This document shows, piece after piece, positions 11,901 through 18,800 of a stretch of DNA of 64,000 nt; the first letter of the stretch is position 1, and every line of letters starts with the position of its first letter. The stretch comes from Vibrio bivalvicida (GTDB taxonomy: Bacteria; Pseudomonadota; Gammaproteobacteria; Enterobacterales; Vibrionaceae): positions 230,241-294,240 of the forward strand of contig NZ_LLEI02000053.1 of NCBI RefSeq assembly GCF_001399455.2, in the 5' to 3' direction. The notes beneath the pieces are model-generated. The model did not search any database. It saw nothing but the letters and a program-made list of their open reading frames with translations, and was not told the DNA's origin. The position numbers and the translations under genes were made by a program.

Positions 11901-12321
11901 GGGCGATACCAACACAGCGCATGCCTTACCGATAACACCGACTATCACAATTGGCAGCATCAACGGCGGCAATACGATTAATGCCTCGGTTGCGGCGGCA
12001 GTGGCCATCACGGGTAGCAGCACACGCTTTGCAACGGGTGAGTCATTAATGGTTCAAGCGAGTGATACGAACGGTGGCAAAACCACAGAAACGAGCGTCA
12101 ATGTGTCGGGCGACGGTAGCTGGAGTTTGAACCTAGATATGAGTGCGCTGCAAGACGGTCAAATCACCGTGACGGTGAAAGGCGAAAACGATCTCGGTGC
12201 AATAGCAGAACAAGCCCAAGATACGATTACTTTAGATAAGACACTGTCGGCATTTATTCAGGACTTCAGTCCGCACTTGCTAAAAGAAGATCCCTCATCC
12301 AATTTGCCTTTGGCAGCATAA
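2932..12321 (+). CDS. Giant Ig-like-repeat surface lipoprotein (TasL-like candidate)
   Basis: This 3129-residue protein starts with a lipoprotein signal (hydrophobic stretch then LLTAC, lipidated Cys23 if translation starts at 2932) followed by a glycine run, so outer-membrane sorting is expected. Residues about 40-110 look like a carboxypeptidase-regulatory/CNA-B fold. Most of the rest is Ig-like beta domains, with recurring DxxAPxV linkers such as IDTTAPNV, VDTDAPVV and VDQSPPTI. Residues 2518-3098 are three near-identical 196-residue repeats. An alternative start at 2947 (MLKLHL) leaves a shorter, equally good signal peptide. Size, lipobox and location in a T6SS island recall TasL, a large Vibrio fischeri lipoprotein reported to promote contact with T6SS target cells. 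I infer an adhesive, target-contact role; homology was not tested. Confidence 0.9.
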   Translation: MFTKNMLKLHLSLITASLLLTACGGGGGEGGDNTPDARKTGTIFGNVFDAPVYGATVNVWEYDDGKLGRKLASTKTDSVGNYKLEFEAASRPLLIRAEGGGYTDPLTKETVSVSNGNMLKLDGVINYSEGGTHSLMLTPLTNIAAGLTKYKISQGLAGSTAISSSIESVNSMYGFNVNETLPIDITKGGQSGYATPGHQYGALLTAYSSLSYDMIKKHGNSDNIYTSMHLADIQYRDVAADGLLNGEEISSVTGGLSKSTFGQKKITSDVYTNEFSQHVLIVVNDPDLNVSGTSGDDYVEFSKQLNGQGANGNSGGLVPPRDETQIDTTAPNVTRVGSEVLAGKDKVDIALTDEVGVKDVSVYIQYQLNGSWSSEYQCDDLQSSGSQFCSIVFDDFKAGLRETKIKVSIDTAAIDAIDVNDDTKLSNVTAARLVAYTSDVLGNALVAGTGSGHLVPFEWDNNAPVIEITSNDTIKKQDQGADYVLKGIVKEPPEELASVTVSFKGGLPTELECISANSGKACEFFSQPYPIADFLSSTSFEVRATDKRGNVGIEPFEVRQDDQEPTQDLSFPEGAPMNFLQVDITGERSTKEVSYNQDTYTKENVQTIRDYLKIDYIYASEGIQKAIPNIDFKNFNPSVLKENKIPYLRVRVFDINSSTVLGSSADDLTLEVKYYVSPNNDGNYTYKDVIKNKASEGTANIPHETIVKENDRVEEMVYYVPYVKEILGSGFKSTSENSSHMLTIQTIDGATNKSQLQSVYFRSSFDLPTMKVVTPFIGARVQLEGLTPAGEFTSLASCTAQTSQAKPELDVASCEVTTDLVNYDFMRLRLIGVEGSSPHYYQWKNDPSAEQEVKLNDANIGAYFKLNGSQSFYLTELSTYQTGLFDYQWNKLTAGEKTSARAIEILDDVKEALAGRYNNSFFGFDPTVTPYATNAMLANAIPKNPSNDYLHRFLVEGFEKLAQQTPSYNSVDFSSAVYDDFSFDGKANGLGKGNHQIVLDLYEFGPDTYRKHLAQSYYDIMTSNGIEPNVAQAYADVISKANPNLDGNPIFDKAGESIDKSAPEPTIVIESGRETKVGNKRYVAGQVESKIILEDPSGIDTKDGSQPKFVTRWYKQSDPNTPIDLALDITESGASSSYRKEYGFTLNTQSTNLPGIVEFALETSAKDLQGNAHGYDGKAPHTKSLYIDNDYPKASYVLPNGIESDEVYLNASYVQELMFTIEDTVGDKLEQRGITFSKLSGEKVSFTHDLFDSNNNEFFKVKLCTGDRCAEQGKVIDLGEGEWIVSVSAEDNLGNKVTDGTSSAPKFKVLIDSKAPAVNGTVLTNRIGGNAAWTPDISWGLSPGKQVDVLLKTGAGKLVNLKHYEVEPQTSDEPYLFGTQPDVKVRLIPTAFDYKEKNTFKVVATNSAFPASSGEGEFEFLVDNKGPDIVLDSPWIVDAASGSYVLGRKFNVKFKSVTDDSAVKAVSLWQKGQEQSQDKEIYTITEPKNPTQPFDMSIGTAESDKIVLSQDDNLVSLFVKATDEYGFVSESQPSQILLDREGPTLSLHGFKPEREDVYYPGKYVFDVIVEDLDKDGATSLSGVDIGSLEYWTYTDLPPQSETGTKVGETLKLPLGDLKDGDNWVRLKGNDVRGNTSTSDFKVKVHNNMPSVKSYTLAYKDDQSSIDGAITRNAPVVITMEVEDVSGIDKIEATYKHSAQPQSSNLAFIEISKGKYQAELSPADLPEDGRYDLRIKVFNNVKYNAESDRKVNDFTKTMSVQRQGVPLKIAAPKPFQSHISGPELTVTFEPVGEVKAKTLECWVRENYTSDDAPTDSGAYSGIIDNPNEPYSCTVKSSTSMSDKVVLITRTIGTNDKSTVNKYSFEMVDTDAPVVKHGDTYQFMGTEVSDGSQDGTNKTLQFSLEFEDKLSGVNISDQNAYPKLVRNRGNMAFTPQSCNTDTKGLTSCTYKEKYSDVIDGLSSSHDYKIKNLSDVAGNLAADHSLSLLLPTVNPTVEILSPQADSVIDGQQQLSVSFKIKRNDNSRLDNITANVGGTSYNKRDNDGLFTDLKVCGTGDLAGYDCSTFSIPLSKDTDGKTLNVSISAIDVWSNKSSDSINVKVDQSPPTIGDEVFITQSGADKIRFRFNIDDEVSGLAKVKYKVLNPSFVEEKVTDMDYFELDKSQLEGLDSIKVDIIATDKVNLTTTASKTIDIKTPEVTVSLDGISSLEGGKLLLKNNSQPYTITTVDKQGISASQYSLELVPSAGDSLKYTGNINSSSANGVMNFTVNDQAAYTFKVTVTDSIGRQVKSFKLFNGSYDDKGIPAVVDHELPTVSIASANQLSQVPDNGRYQLDVTAYVTDKNLNVVSSAADNGTGLFGPDRVTKPTNESDPYVFHYLLAPGSYTFKVSATDLANQSAERTIDAKVEAATIPTVAISTTATPPLAGGEEATLTFTFSEEVKNFDFSDVKLSASDSGSVGQLKQETWATADNITWTVKYLGPVGENKNITIRVDDNSYQSLNTIPGKGDSLLLGVEGVLPTLTNATFTPGYQAIGQTVGVRLEFDKELQSATATLGGTSISSLAVTADKKVWTGNVVVPNSSERSISLEVSNYTDLTGNVGDTNTAHALPITPTITIGSINGGNTINASDATSVAITGSSTRFATGESLTVQASDTNGGKTAETSVNVSGDGSWSLNLDMSALQDGQITVTVKGENNLNAVATPVTDTAQMTRAKPSLSSVTFTPSYEAIGQTVGVRLEFDKELQSATATLGGTSISSLAATADKKVWTGNVVVPNSSERSISLEVSNYTDLTGNVGDTNTAHALPITPTITIGSINGGNTINASDATSVVITGSSTRFAAGESLTVQASDTNGGKTAETSVNVSGDGSWSLNLNVDTLQDGQITVTVKGENNLNAVATPATDTAQMTRAKPSLSSVTFTPSHEAIGQTVGVRLEFDKELQSATATLGGTSISSLAATADKKVWTGNVVVPNSSERSISLEVSNYTDLTGNVGDTNTAHALPITPTITIGSINGGNTINASVAAAVAITGSSTRFATGESLMVQASDTNGGKTTETSVNVSGDGSWSLNLDMSALQDGQITVTVKGENDLGAIAEQAQDTITLDKTLSAFIQDFSPHLLKEDPSSNLPLAA
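10483..12225 (+). repeat. Three tandem 588-bp in-frame repeats in the giant lipoprotein gene
   Basis: Units begin at 10483, 11071 and 11659, so the period is exactly 588 bp (196 codons). Landmarks such as AAAGAGCTGCAATCAGCGAC recur at that spacing. Each unit encodes two beta domains: one from TFTPxxxAIGQTVGVRLEF to TNTAHALPIT, and one from TIGSINGGNTINAS to DTAQMT. The units differ by only scattered substitutions, so the array is young or kept uniform by recombination. The third unit diverges after about 12190. Confidence 0.95.
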
Positions 12322-12324
12322 TTA

Positions 12325-12349
12325 AAGCGAGCGTTAAGCTCGCTTTTTT
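12325..12349 (+). terminator. Terminator after the giant lipoprotein gene
   Basis: AAGCGAGC (12325-12332) pairs with GCTCGCTT (12338-12345) across a 5-nt loop and runs into TTTTTT. It begins 4 bp after the stop codon. Confidence 0.9.
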
Positions 12350-13072
12350 GTGATCTGTGTCTACTGAAGTGATTTATTATATAAATGAGAAATTTAGCAT
12401 TATGGCTTTTATAGAAGGCGAAATATCTAGAACAACTATCACTAATGTGGTTTTGGGTGCCGATAGAGTCATTATGAGCGTTATATATTGCTTATTGTGG
12501 TCAATGTGTCACGTTGAAAATCTTTATTATTATTATATAGTTACGCCCGTTTCTATACCCAAGTATAGAGTTCTGCTTTAGGTGGCTATTACCACCTTAC
12601 ATTTTGTAACCGAATATAGGGCATATAAACCTAGCTTGCTTCTGGAAGGTTACCTTTGTGAGTGTTTCACACACTCACCTTTTTATTCTTACCTCTTTAG
12701 CAGCGTTGATAGACTTCAAAGCTCTGCTGTGGAGGCTATATGGCTTAAACATCAATCCCAATGTGTCTAGCCATTTTACGATAAGTGTTAATTGTTACCT
12801 TCTGCTCATAAATAGAAACTTAGTACTTCAATGAAATATGCCGTGTAGCGTTAAAGTGAGGGCGTTTTCATTGAGTCTTTTAGTTACCATGAAGGTTTGT
12901 GTGGTTATTTTGACTTTTAATCTAGTTATTATGCAGGTTTTGCATTTCTTCGCATCTAATTGAAATTAATCAGATAACTTAGTATCATTTCGCGACCAAA
13001 TCGTACTTGTAAGCCTTATCAGCTTAAATGTCACCGCAACCATATTTACGATGTTGGTTGTGGAGAATTCAC
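12350..13072. other. Gene-free stretch between the giant lipoprotein and the next operon
   Basis: About 720 bp of AT-rich DNA with no convincing gene. Short open frames here have no ribosome site or recognisable protein sequence. It contains three hairpins at 12553-12684 (listed separately). On the minus strand near 12740-12810 is a 23-codon open fragment, bounded by stops, that could be the tail of a lost gene. The promoter for the 13073 operon must lie here, but no clear -35/-10 pair was identified. Confidence 0.6.
12553..12684 (+). ncRNA. Candidate structured small RNA or leader ending in a terminator
   Basis: Three perfect hairpins follow in series. CTATAC/GTATAG is at 12553-12568 and AGGTGG/CCACCT at 12580-12597. 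GTGAGTGT/ACACTCAC is at 12658-12678, followed by CCTTTTT. The last has the form of a Rho-independent terminator although no gene ends upstream, because the giant gene already has its own terminator at 12325. This suggests a separate short transcript. No known sRNA family was recognised and no promoter was fixed. Confidence 0.3.
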
Positions 13073-14767
13073 ATGCAATTAGTTTGCAAATTTATACTTA
13101 GCTCGAAGTTATCCTCCAACGAGCTACCTTATGTTCTTACACCGGATGAGTGTATAGGGCAGCTTTCGCGTTTAAGAAAGTCTGATGATATCTTAAGAGC
13201 CCTTCCTAAAGGCTTAGTCGAAAAAATTTCCATATCGGCAAAACACTCTACGAACAGCCTGCTCGTTGCAGTGAAATCTGAATTAGCCAACGCTCACTGG
13301 GTCGCCCTATCGATTTTGCCGCGCAGAGCCGCTCTAACAGACGCCCAGTTACAATCTGCACCCCGCTTAAAGTCGCGGATAAACACATTAGCAGGAACAG
13401 GCGAGAATAAAGTACACAAAGCCAATTACCAGCAAGTGACCGACGATGTACCTTTGGTCCGCAATTACACCTTTGTTCCCTCTGAGCCAAGCCCAGATCA
13501 TAAAATCGTTGTCGAATTTGCGGGGCAGTGGTCTAGCAATGCGGCATGCCTGATGCTAGGTAAGACAGAAGAGCAAAAAGAAAAAGTGACTGTAGGCAAG
13601 GCCGATACCGAAAATAAACACCGCAGCCTCGCGACGTTTAAAGATCTAGAAACAGAAGGCAAAACACTTTACATCAAAATCCCTTGTGTCGACCAACCAC
13701 AGCCGATCTTGCTTAAACTGGCAGAAGACCTGCAGCCTGTTGAAAAAGAAACTCAGATGGATGAGTGGGATAATGTGTTGGTGCCGGTGGTTCCTTTGTA
13801 TAAGTCGGGTTCTTCGTGGGATGGTTACACGTCGGGGCGTGTTTACATTATTTGGAATGGGGAAGTTTGGCGCGAACTGCAGGTAACAAATGATGGATAT
13901 TTTGCTGATGTAGACATGAGCAATAGCCGAAAAAAAACTACGGAGACAAGACACGTAAATATTGATGGCTCTTCGCTGTTCCCCGGAGAGAATGTTGCTT
14001 TTGAACGGTTCACCATTTTGCAAGATGGGGTAGAAGTATTTAGAGGTGAGCTAGACATTAATGAGCAGGCAAGAGTGTTTAGTTTGGTCGCAGAGGAGGT
14101 CGAGGTCAAGTTCGTTGGTTTTGAACATGAGCAATTGATGGTTTCGACACATTCTAGCCCTATGAAAGCCTCTTCTACACCGAGTGATGAGGTTCTAGGC
14201 TATCCGCTACCTCATATCTGGATACCATACAAAATCAAAGGTGAGTGCCAAGGCGTTTATCTGTATTACGCATCTCAAGCATTAAGTGATGATGCTATTT
14301 CTGAATTAGAAAGCAATTATGAATCGATGGCTGCTTCATTAGCTGAAGCGTCAGACTACAGCAGTACTCAAGGATTTACTCAACAAACCGTTTTTGCTTT
14401 GCCTGAGCTCTCTGAACGTCAAAAAGTGAAGGCGGTTGTCAATGAACAGAACGATTGCAATGTCGCTGCAGTCACTATACCGCCTCCTGGAAGCGAGATC
14501 ATATTACGCTATCGTGTTCTGGGCTCTACCGATCAACCTGATGACTATTTTATGCTACAAAACGAAGAGCATAGTTGGTCGCAAAAAGCATATTTTCGTT
14601 GTGCCAAGGTCGATGAAGATGGCTATCTCAATTTACGATTTAGTGGCTGGCCTGAAAAGGTTAAAGAAGTCGATATTTTAAGGGGGGCTCATGCATCACG
14701 AGGGAATGAAACTCCCGAAACGTTTAAGTTGCGCGAAAAAGTAAAAGTTACGGATTTATTAGGCTAA
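13073..14767 (+). CDS. Uncharacterised 564-residue protein of the T6SS island
   Basis: I do not recognise this protein. The start ATG at 13073 is chosen because GGAG (13062-13065) lies 7 nt upstream; a longer frame to 13028 has no ribosome site. No signal peptide or membrane segment is visible, so it is probably cytoplasmic, or exported by the T6SS. A central part (about residues 230-350) is rich in beta-type aromatic sequence (SGRVYIIWNGEVWREL). The C-terminal part ends in a basic segment (LREKVKVTDLLG). It is followed after 3 bp by a lipoprotein gene and then by the 1592-residue protein, so the three probably form one operon. T6SS effector, adaptor or surface accessory roles are all possible. 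Confidence 0.8.
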   Translation: MQLVCKFILSSKLSSNELPYVLTPDECIGQLSRLRKSDDILRALPKGLVEKISISAKHSTNSLLVAVKSELANAHWVALSILPRRAALTDAQLQSAPRLKSRINTLAGTGENKVHKANYQQVTDDVPLVRNYTFVPSEPSPDHKIVVEFAGQWSSNAACLMLGKTEEQKEKVTVGKADTENKHRSLATFKDLETEGKTLYIKIPCVDQPQPILLKLAEDLQPVEKETQMDEWDNVLVPVVPLYKSGSSWDGYTSGRVYIIWNGEVWRELQVTNDGYFADVDMSNSRKKTTETRHVNIDGSSLFPGENVAFERFTILQDGVEVFRGELDINEQARVFSLVAEEVEVKFVGFEHEQLMVSTHSSPMKASSTPSDEVLGYPLPHIWIPYKIKGECQGVYLYYASQALSDDAISELESNYESMAASLAEASDYSSTQGFTQQTVFALPELSERQKVKAVVNEQNDCNVAAVTIPPPGSEIILRYRVLGSTDQPDDYFMLQNEEHSWSQKAYFRCAKVDEDGYLNLRFSGWPEKVKEVDILRGAHASRGNETPETFKLREKVKVTDLLG

Positions 14768-14770
14768 AAA

Positions 14771-15871
14771 ATGAAAAAAACACTACTAATCACGTTATTA
14801 GGTTTAGCAATCATTGGTTGTAATGACCAATCTCAACTGAGTGCTTCCCCTGTTTCGAGTTCTGCGCAAACAGAGCAAGATAAACATCCAGATCGCGTTT
14901 ATGTCGGTGAGAATAACTACTACGTAATGGAATCGGCAGTGACCAATGAGAATTGGGTAGCCGATGACAAAATAAAACCTATGTCGGGTCAGTTTCCTAA
15001 ATACTATGTCTTTAATTCAGATGAGTGGCCCAAAGAAGATATCAACGACGCTAGCTCTTATGATCTGCCGCGTTTTCAATTTGCATGGGCGAATGATGGT
15101 GATCGTTACAACTTACGAATCTGGAGCATGAAAACGGATGGCACAGATTTACGCCTAGTGGTGCCAGATATCAAGGTTGATGGCATTGTGCTTATTCGAC
15201 GTTCTCCTAACTTGCGCTATGTTGCCTGGATAGATAAAGGCACAGGCAAGTATGTTTATGACCTAAAAACGGGTGTAAAAACGCGAGTGATGGGATTAGG
15301 CTATCCTGGCATGGCTTGGTCAGAGGATAGCCGTTATTTGTATTTTCATACCATGGGCGATTTTGATAACGCTCGTTGGGATTCTGAAACAGGAGAAATT
15401 GAAGCGGTTGATTTTGGGGTTGGAAACGCGACTATCCTGAGAAACGATATGTCAATTAACCTAAGTTATTCAGGGGTATTTAAGAAGCAATTTAATAGCG
15501 ATAGTTTCAAGCATATAAGTATTAAGCCAACAGGAAAAGTTAATCAGAGCGAGTGGTTGAAGTTTCGTAGTATTAGCCCAACAGGTCGATATGCTTGGGG
15601 ACAAAATAATCGGAATAGATTCTTTTTTGACATAGATAAGGAAACGGTCAAAAAGTACGATAAAACTGAATATGTAGGTTCGGGCATATTAGGAAAAGAC
15701 GCTCGATTCAGTGCACATGACCGAGTGTCACGCATGACAGTCGTCGATCGCGAAACACAGAGAGGGTGGCAATGGTATGCGTTGGGTACTGGCGAAATAG
15801 GCGTTGACTCCAATATGAGCTTATACAATGGCTTAGCAAATGATGGTTTTTGGTTTAAGGGGGGTGAGTGA
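14771..15871 (+). CDS. Lipoprotein with beta-propeller-like (TolB/WD40-type) repeats
   Basis: This 366-residue protein begins MKKTLLITLLGLAIIGC, a clear lipoprotein signal with lipidated Cys17, followed by a Ser/Gln-rich linker. The mature part contains blade-like repeats typical of TolB or DPP-IV-type propellers, such as YNLRIWSMKTDGTDLRLV, SPNLRYVAWIDKG and WSEDSRYLYFHTMG. Such domains usually serve protein-protein contact; no catalytic motif was seen. It sits 3 bp after the 564-residue gene, and its stop overlaps the start of the next gene (TGATG), which indicates translational coupling. The role is unknown; its neighbours suggest a T6SS accessory or surface complex with the giant lipoprotein. 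Confidence 0.85.
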   Translation: MKKTLLITLLGLAIIGCNDQSQLSASPVSSSAQTEQDKHPDRVYVGENNYYVMESAVTNENWVADDKIKPMSGQFPKYYVFNSDEWPKEDINDASSYDLPRFQFAWANDGDRYNLRIWSMKTDGTDLRLVVPDIKVDGIVLIRRSPNLRYVAWIDKGTGKYVYDLKTGVKTRVMGLGYPGMAWSEDSRYLYFHTMGDFDNARWDSETGEIEAVDFGVGNATILRNDMSINLSYSGVFKKQFNSDSFKHISIKPTGKVNQSEWLKFRSISPTGRYAWGQNNRNRFFFDIDKETVKKYDKTEYVGSGILGKDARFSAHDRVSRMTVVDRETQRGWQWYALGTGEIGVDSNMSLYNGLANDGFWFKGGE

Positions 15872-18800
15872 TGGTCGACGTATGTACTTACGATAAACCA
15901 ATGTATTTGCTTGGGGCGTATTTTCAAGGTGAAGATACAGGTTTGGGACGAGAGTTCAGTAATTGGAATACGGTGTCAGACTTAACCAGCGTAGATGAAG
16001 TAAAGAATGTTCGACCTCTCCCATTTACGCCAATACTAATAGATGCTCTCGCCCAAGATTCTGTAACTTTGCCTAGGTTCTGGGGAAGTGACCAATATGG
16101 TAGACTATGTAATTTATCGTACTTAAGTGAAGCCATAGAGGGCGAATCACAAGTGCTACTTCGCCACAATAGCCCCATCACAACGATTGATATTAATCAA
16201 AGCTATGAGATGTTGTTTCCGCCCACCAATTTGATTGGCCAATTAGCGCAAAATTCATCATCTATTACTGAAATTAAGGAAAGCGTAAAGTCTCTCTATA
16301 CTAAAATGAATCCTGCGTTAAATAAGCCGAGGCTTTTTAAACCGTCGAAAATTTCAGTAAAACAACTTGCGAAGCCTTACACCCATGAGCATGGGCAGTC
16401 ACTTACGCAAGAGGAGGAAAACTATAACCAATGGTATGCAGATATTCTCTCATCTGACGTTGAGTTTATTGAAGGGTTTGTCGTACCCAGTGTAAATACT
16501 ATTAGCATAGTGTTTAGCAGTGATATTTACATAGGCGCGGAAGTGTCATTAGTAAAATATCGCAGTACCCTTGGTAGTCAACAAGAAACGTCAGAGATCG
16601 TATTGGAAAGAGGTATCGTGAGACAGCCTACTTTTGACGATGAAAATCGAGGGTCACAAGCTTATAAAAACACTTTGCCATCTGTAACAATCAATTTACC
16701 ATCGGTCATAAAGCCTGCGAAGTCTGAGTCAAGCACAGAAGATAATCACATAGTACTGGGTGATGGATTCTACGGGCTTAGGGTTCAATTTTATGTACAG
16801 GATTATCTTACCGCGAACGAACGTCTTAAAAATGAAGTTCCTGAAGTTATCAAGTCTGGGCGGCTTAGATTTGAACGGAATAAATCGTCAGAGGTCACTG
16901 GTGTAGCAGATCAGGATTGTTATACCTACGAATTGAATGAAAAGGTAACGTTTAAATCAATCAGCGGTTACGGAAAACTTGCTATTGTGTGCGGTGATAT
17001 GATCTCTCTTGAAGAGTGTTTGTTTTACCAGTACCCCCAAGCATTACCCTCTAATTATAGCGAGTTGATGACAAAAACTGGTAAATCGGTTCCTCTCTCG
17101 GGAACAGGTGTTAATACACTCGGTTTAGCATCAGCAATCAAAAAGAACGCGGAAAGTCTGGCTGAAGGTTTTTTGATGGGAGGAAATCCATTTTCTGAAA
17201 ACCTGAAAGCGACAATGTTCAGTGTCTCTAAAGGCATCTGGTCGGACATTGAGCAAAAAAAGCTGCCTGATTTAATGACCAGCAGTGTTGCACTTGCTTT
17301 TGGATTGTCAGCGTTTAAAGAAAGCCGTAAAGAATTGACTAAAGCGATAAGATTTGCCAATAAGGGGCTCGACTTTAATCAGGCGGCAGCCTTGGCGTTT
17401 CGCAAGAGCGGTATGAACATCTCTTTTATTAAGCGCGAACTCGATGTGATAAAGGCTAACTTGATCACGGGTACATTCAGCGAGAACTCAACACGACTTG
17501 CGAGGTCATGGTTTAATGGCTCCGTTATGGAGAAGATGAACCGAGCATTTCCAATTCTTGAATCTGGTTCTAGCCTAGTTGACTTGTACGATTTGGTGCA
17601 AAAAGAAAACGAGCTTGAGAAGAAATCTCTCGAAGCCAAAGAAGATTTCGATGCGATATCTCATAGCTACCTTCAATCTATTTCAGTTATTAAAGCGTAT
17701 CAAGAATGGGCACAAGCGTTAGACGATGCTAAAAACGTCATCAATGGTAGCGATGGTGAGGAGATAGCCCACATAGTTGAGGACAGCCAAGGGTTAGCGA
17801 TTCATATCAACTTTAAGTTCAACGAATGGCAACATGGCAATGAGCACGGCAAGCTGAGAACAGACATTAAACAAGTGTGTAAGAATTTGTCGCAATTGAT
17901 GCTAGATAACCCAAGCTACAAGGTATCGATAGAAGGGCATGCTGGTAGGATTGGTTCTTCTGATGCGAACGATCTTGTTGCTGCTAATCGTGCAGAAACT
18001 GTTACCAACGCAATTACCTCCATTGACTCTAGCTTAGAAGAAAGGGTTTACACGGCGTCTTATGGAAATACTCAACCGCTTACGGCTGATAGTACCAAGA
18101 GCGATATGTCGCAGACCGGAGACAGTGCCCCTGCCGCCCTAGATCGACGAGTTGAAGTTCGCTTGATTATTCCTAACTATCAAGTTGTTTTACCACCGAG
18201 CCGCAGCGGCATGGTGGAGTTAGAGAAAGCACGCCAGTTGAAGCAAGCATTGGATGTTGGCTTAGATGATACGCAGAAGGCGCAAGTCGCGGCGGTGTTA
18301 ACCACTCTTAGCGGGTTTGCGATGTTTACTCCGCTAGCTCCGCTTGCTGCGGGTATTTTGTATCTAAAGTCCGGAGCAGAACTAGCAGACTGTGCGTTAT
18401 CTGTGTTGGACGAGCTCATCACTGAAAAAGCCTATTCTGACTTTAAAGGGCGTTTTCAGAATATCGACCAACTAAACCAGTTAGGTAAAATCCATATCCG
18501 AGTTCTTCAACAGTACAGAGATCTAAAAGTAACGATTGAGCGTAGTGAGATAAAGACACGTGATGAAGTTGAATCTCACCTGAAGAATAAAGAAACGGTG
18601 CAAGAACTGCAGAAACGATTTTTACTCCGTGCTCTTGCGCTTAACGGGCTCGTGGAATTGCTTGCTCGAATTTCGCTTTGGAACCCTAATGTTTCTAAGT
18701 TGCAAGGGTTGCTTGAGGAATATCGAGTTAAGGATTACATCGATGTTTATGTTATCAACGATAACTGGGAGGCGCCGCTAAGCAATTACAACACCATGGC

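Noticed and set aside
12357..12770. Two short open frames after the giant lipoprotein gene
   Set aside because: No ribosome site, no recognisable protein sequence, AT-rich low-complexity composition, and they cover hairpins that look like RNA structure.
12740..12820. Minus-strand fragment reading VTINTYRKMARHIGIDV
   Set aside because: It looks protein-like (perhaps a helix-turn-helix tail), but only about 23 codons are open between stops, so it cannot be called a gene or a named element.
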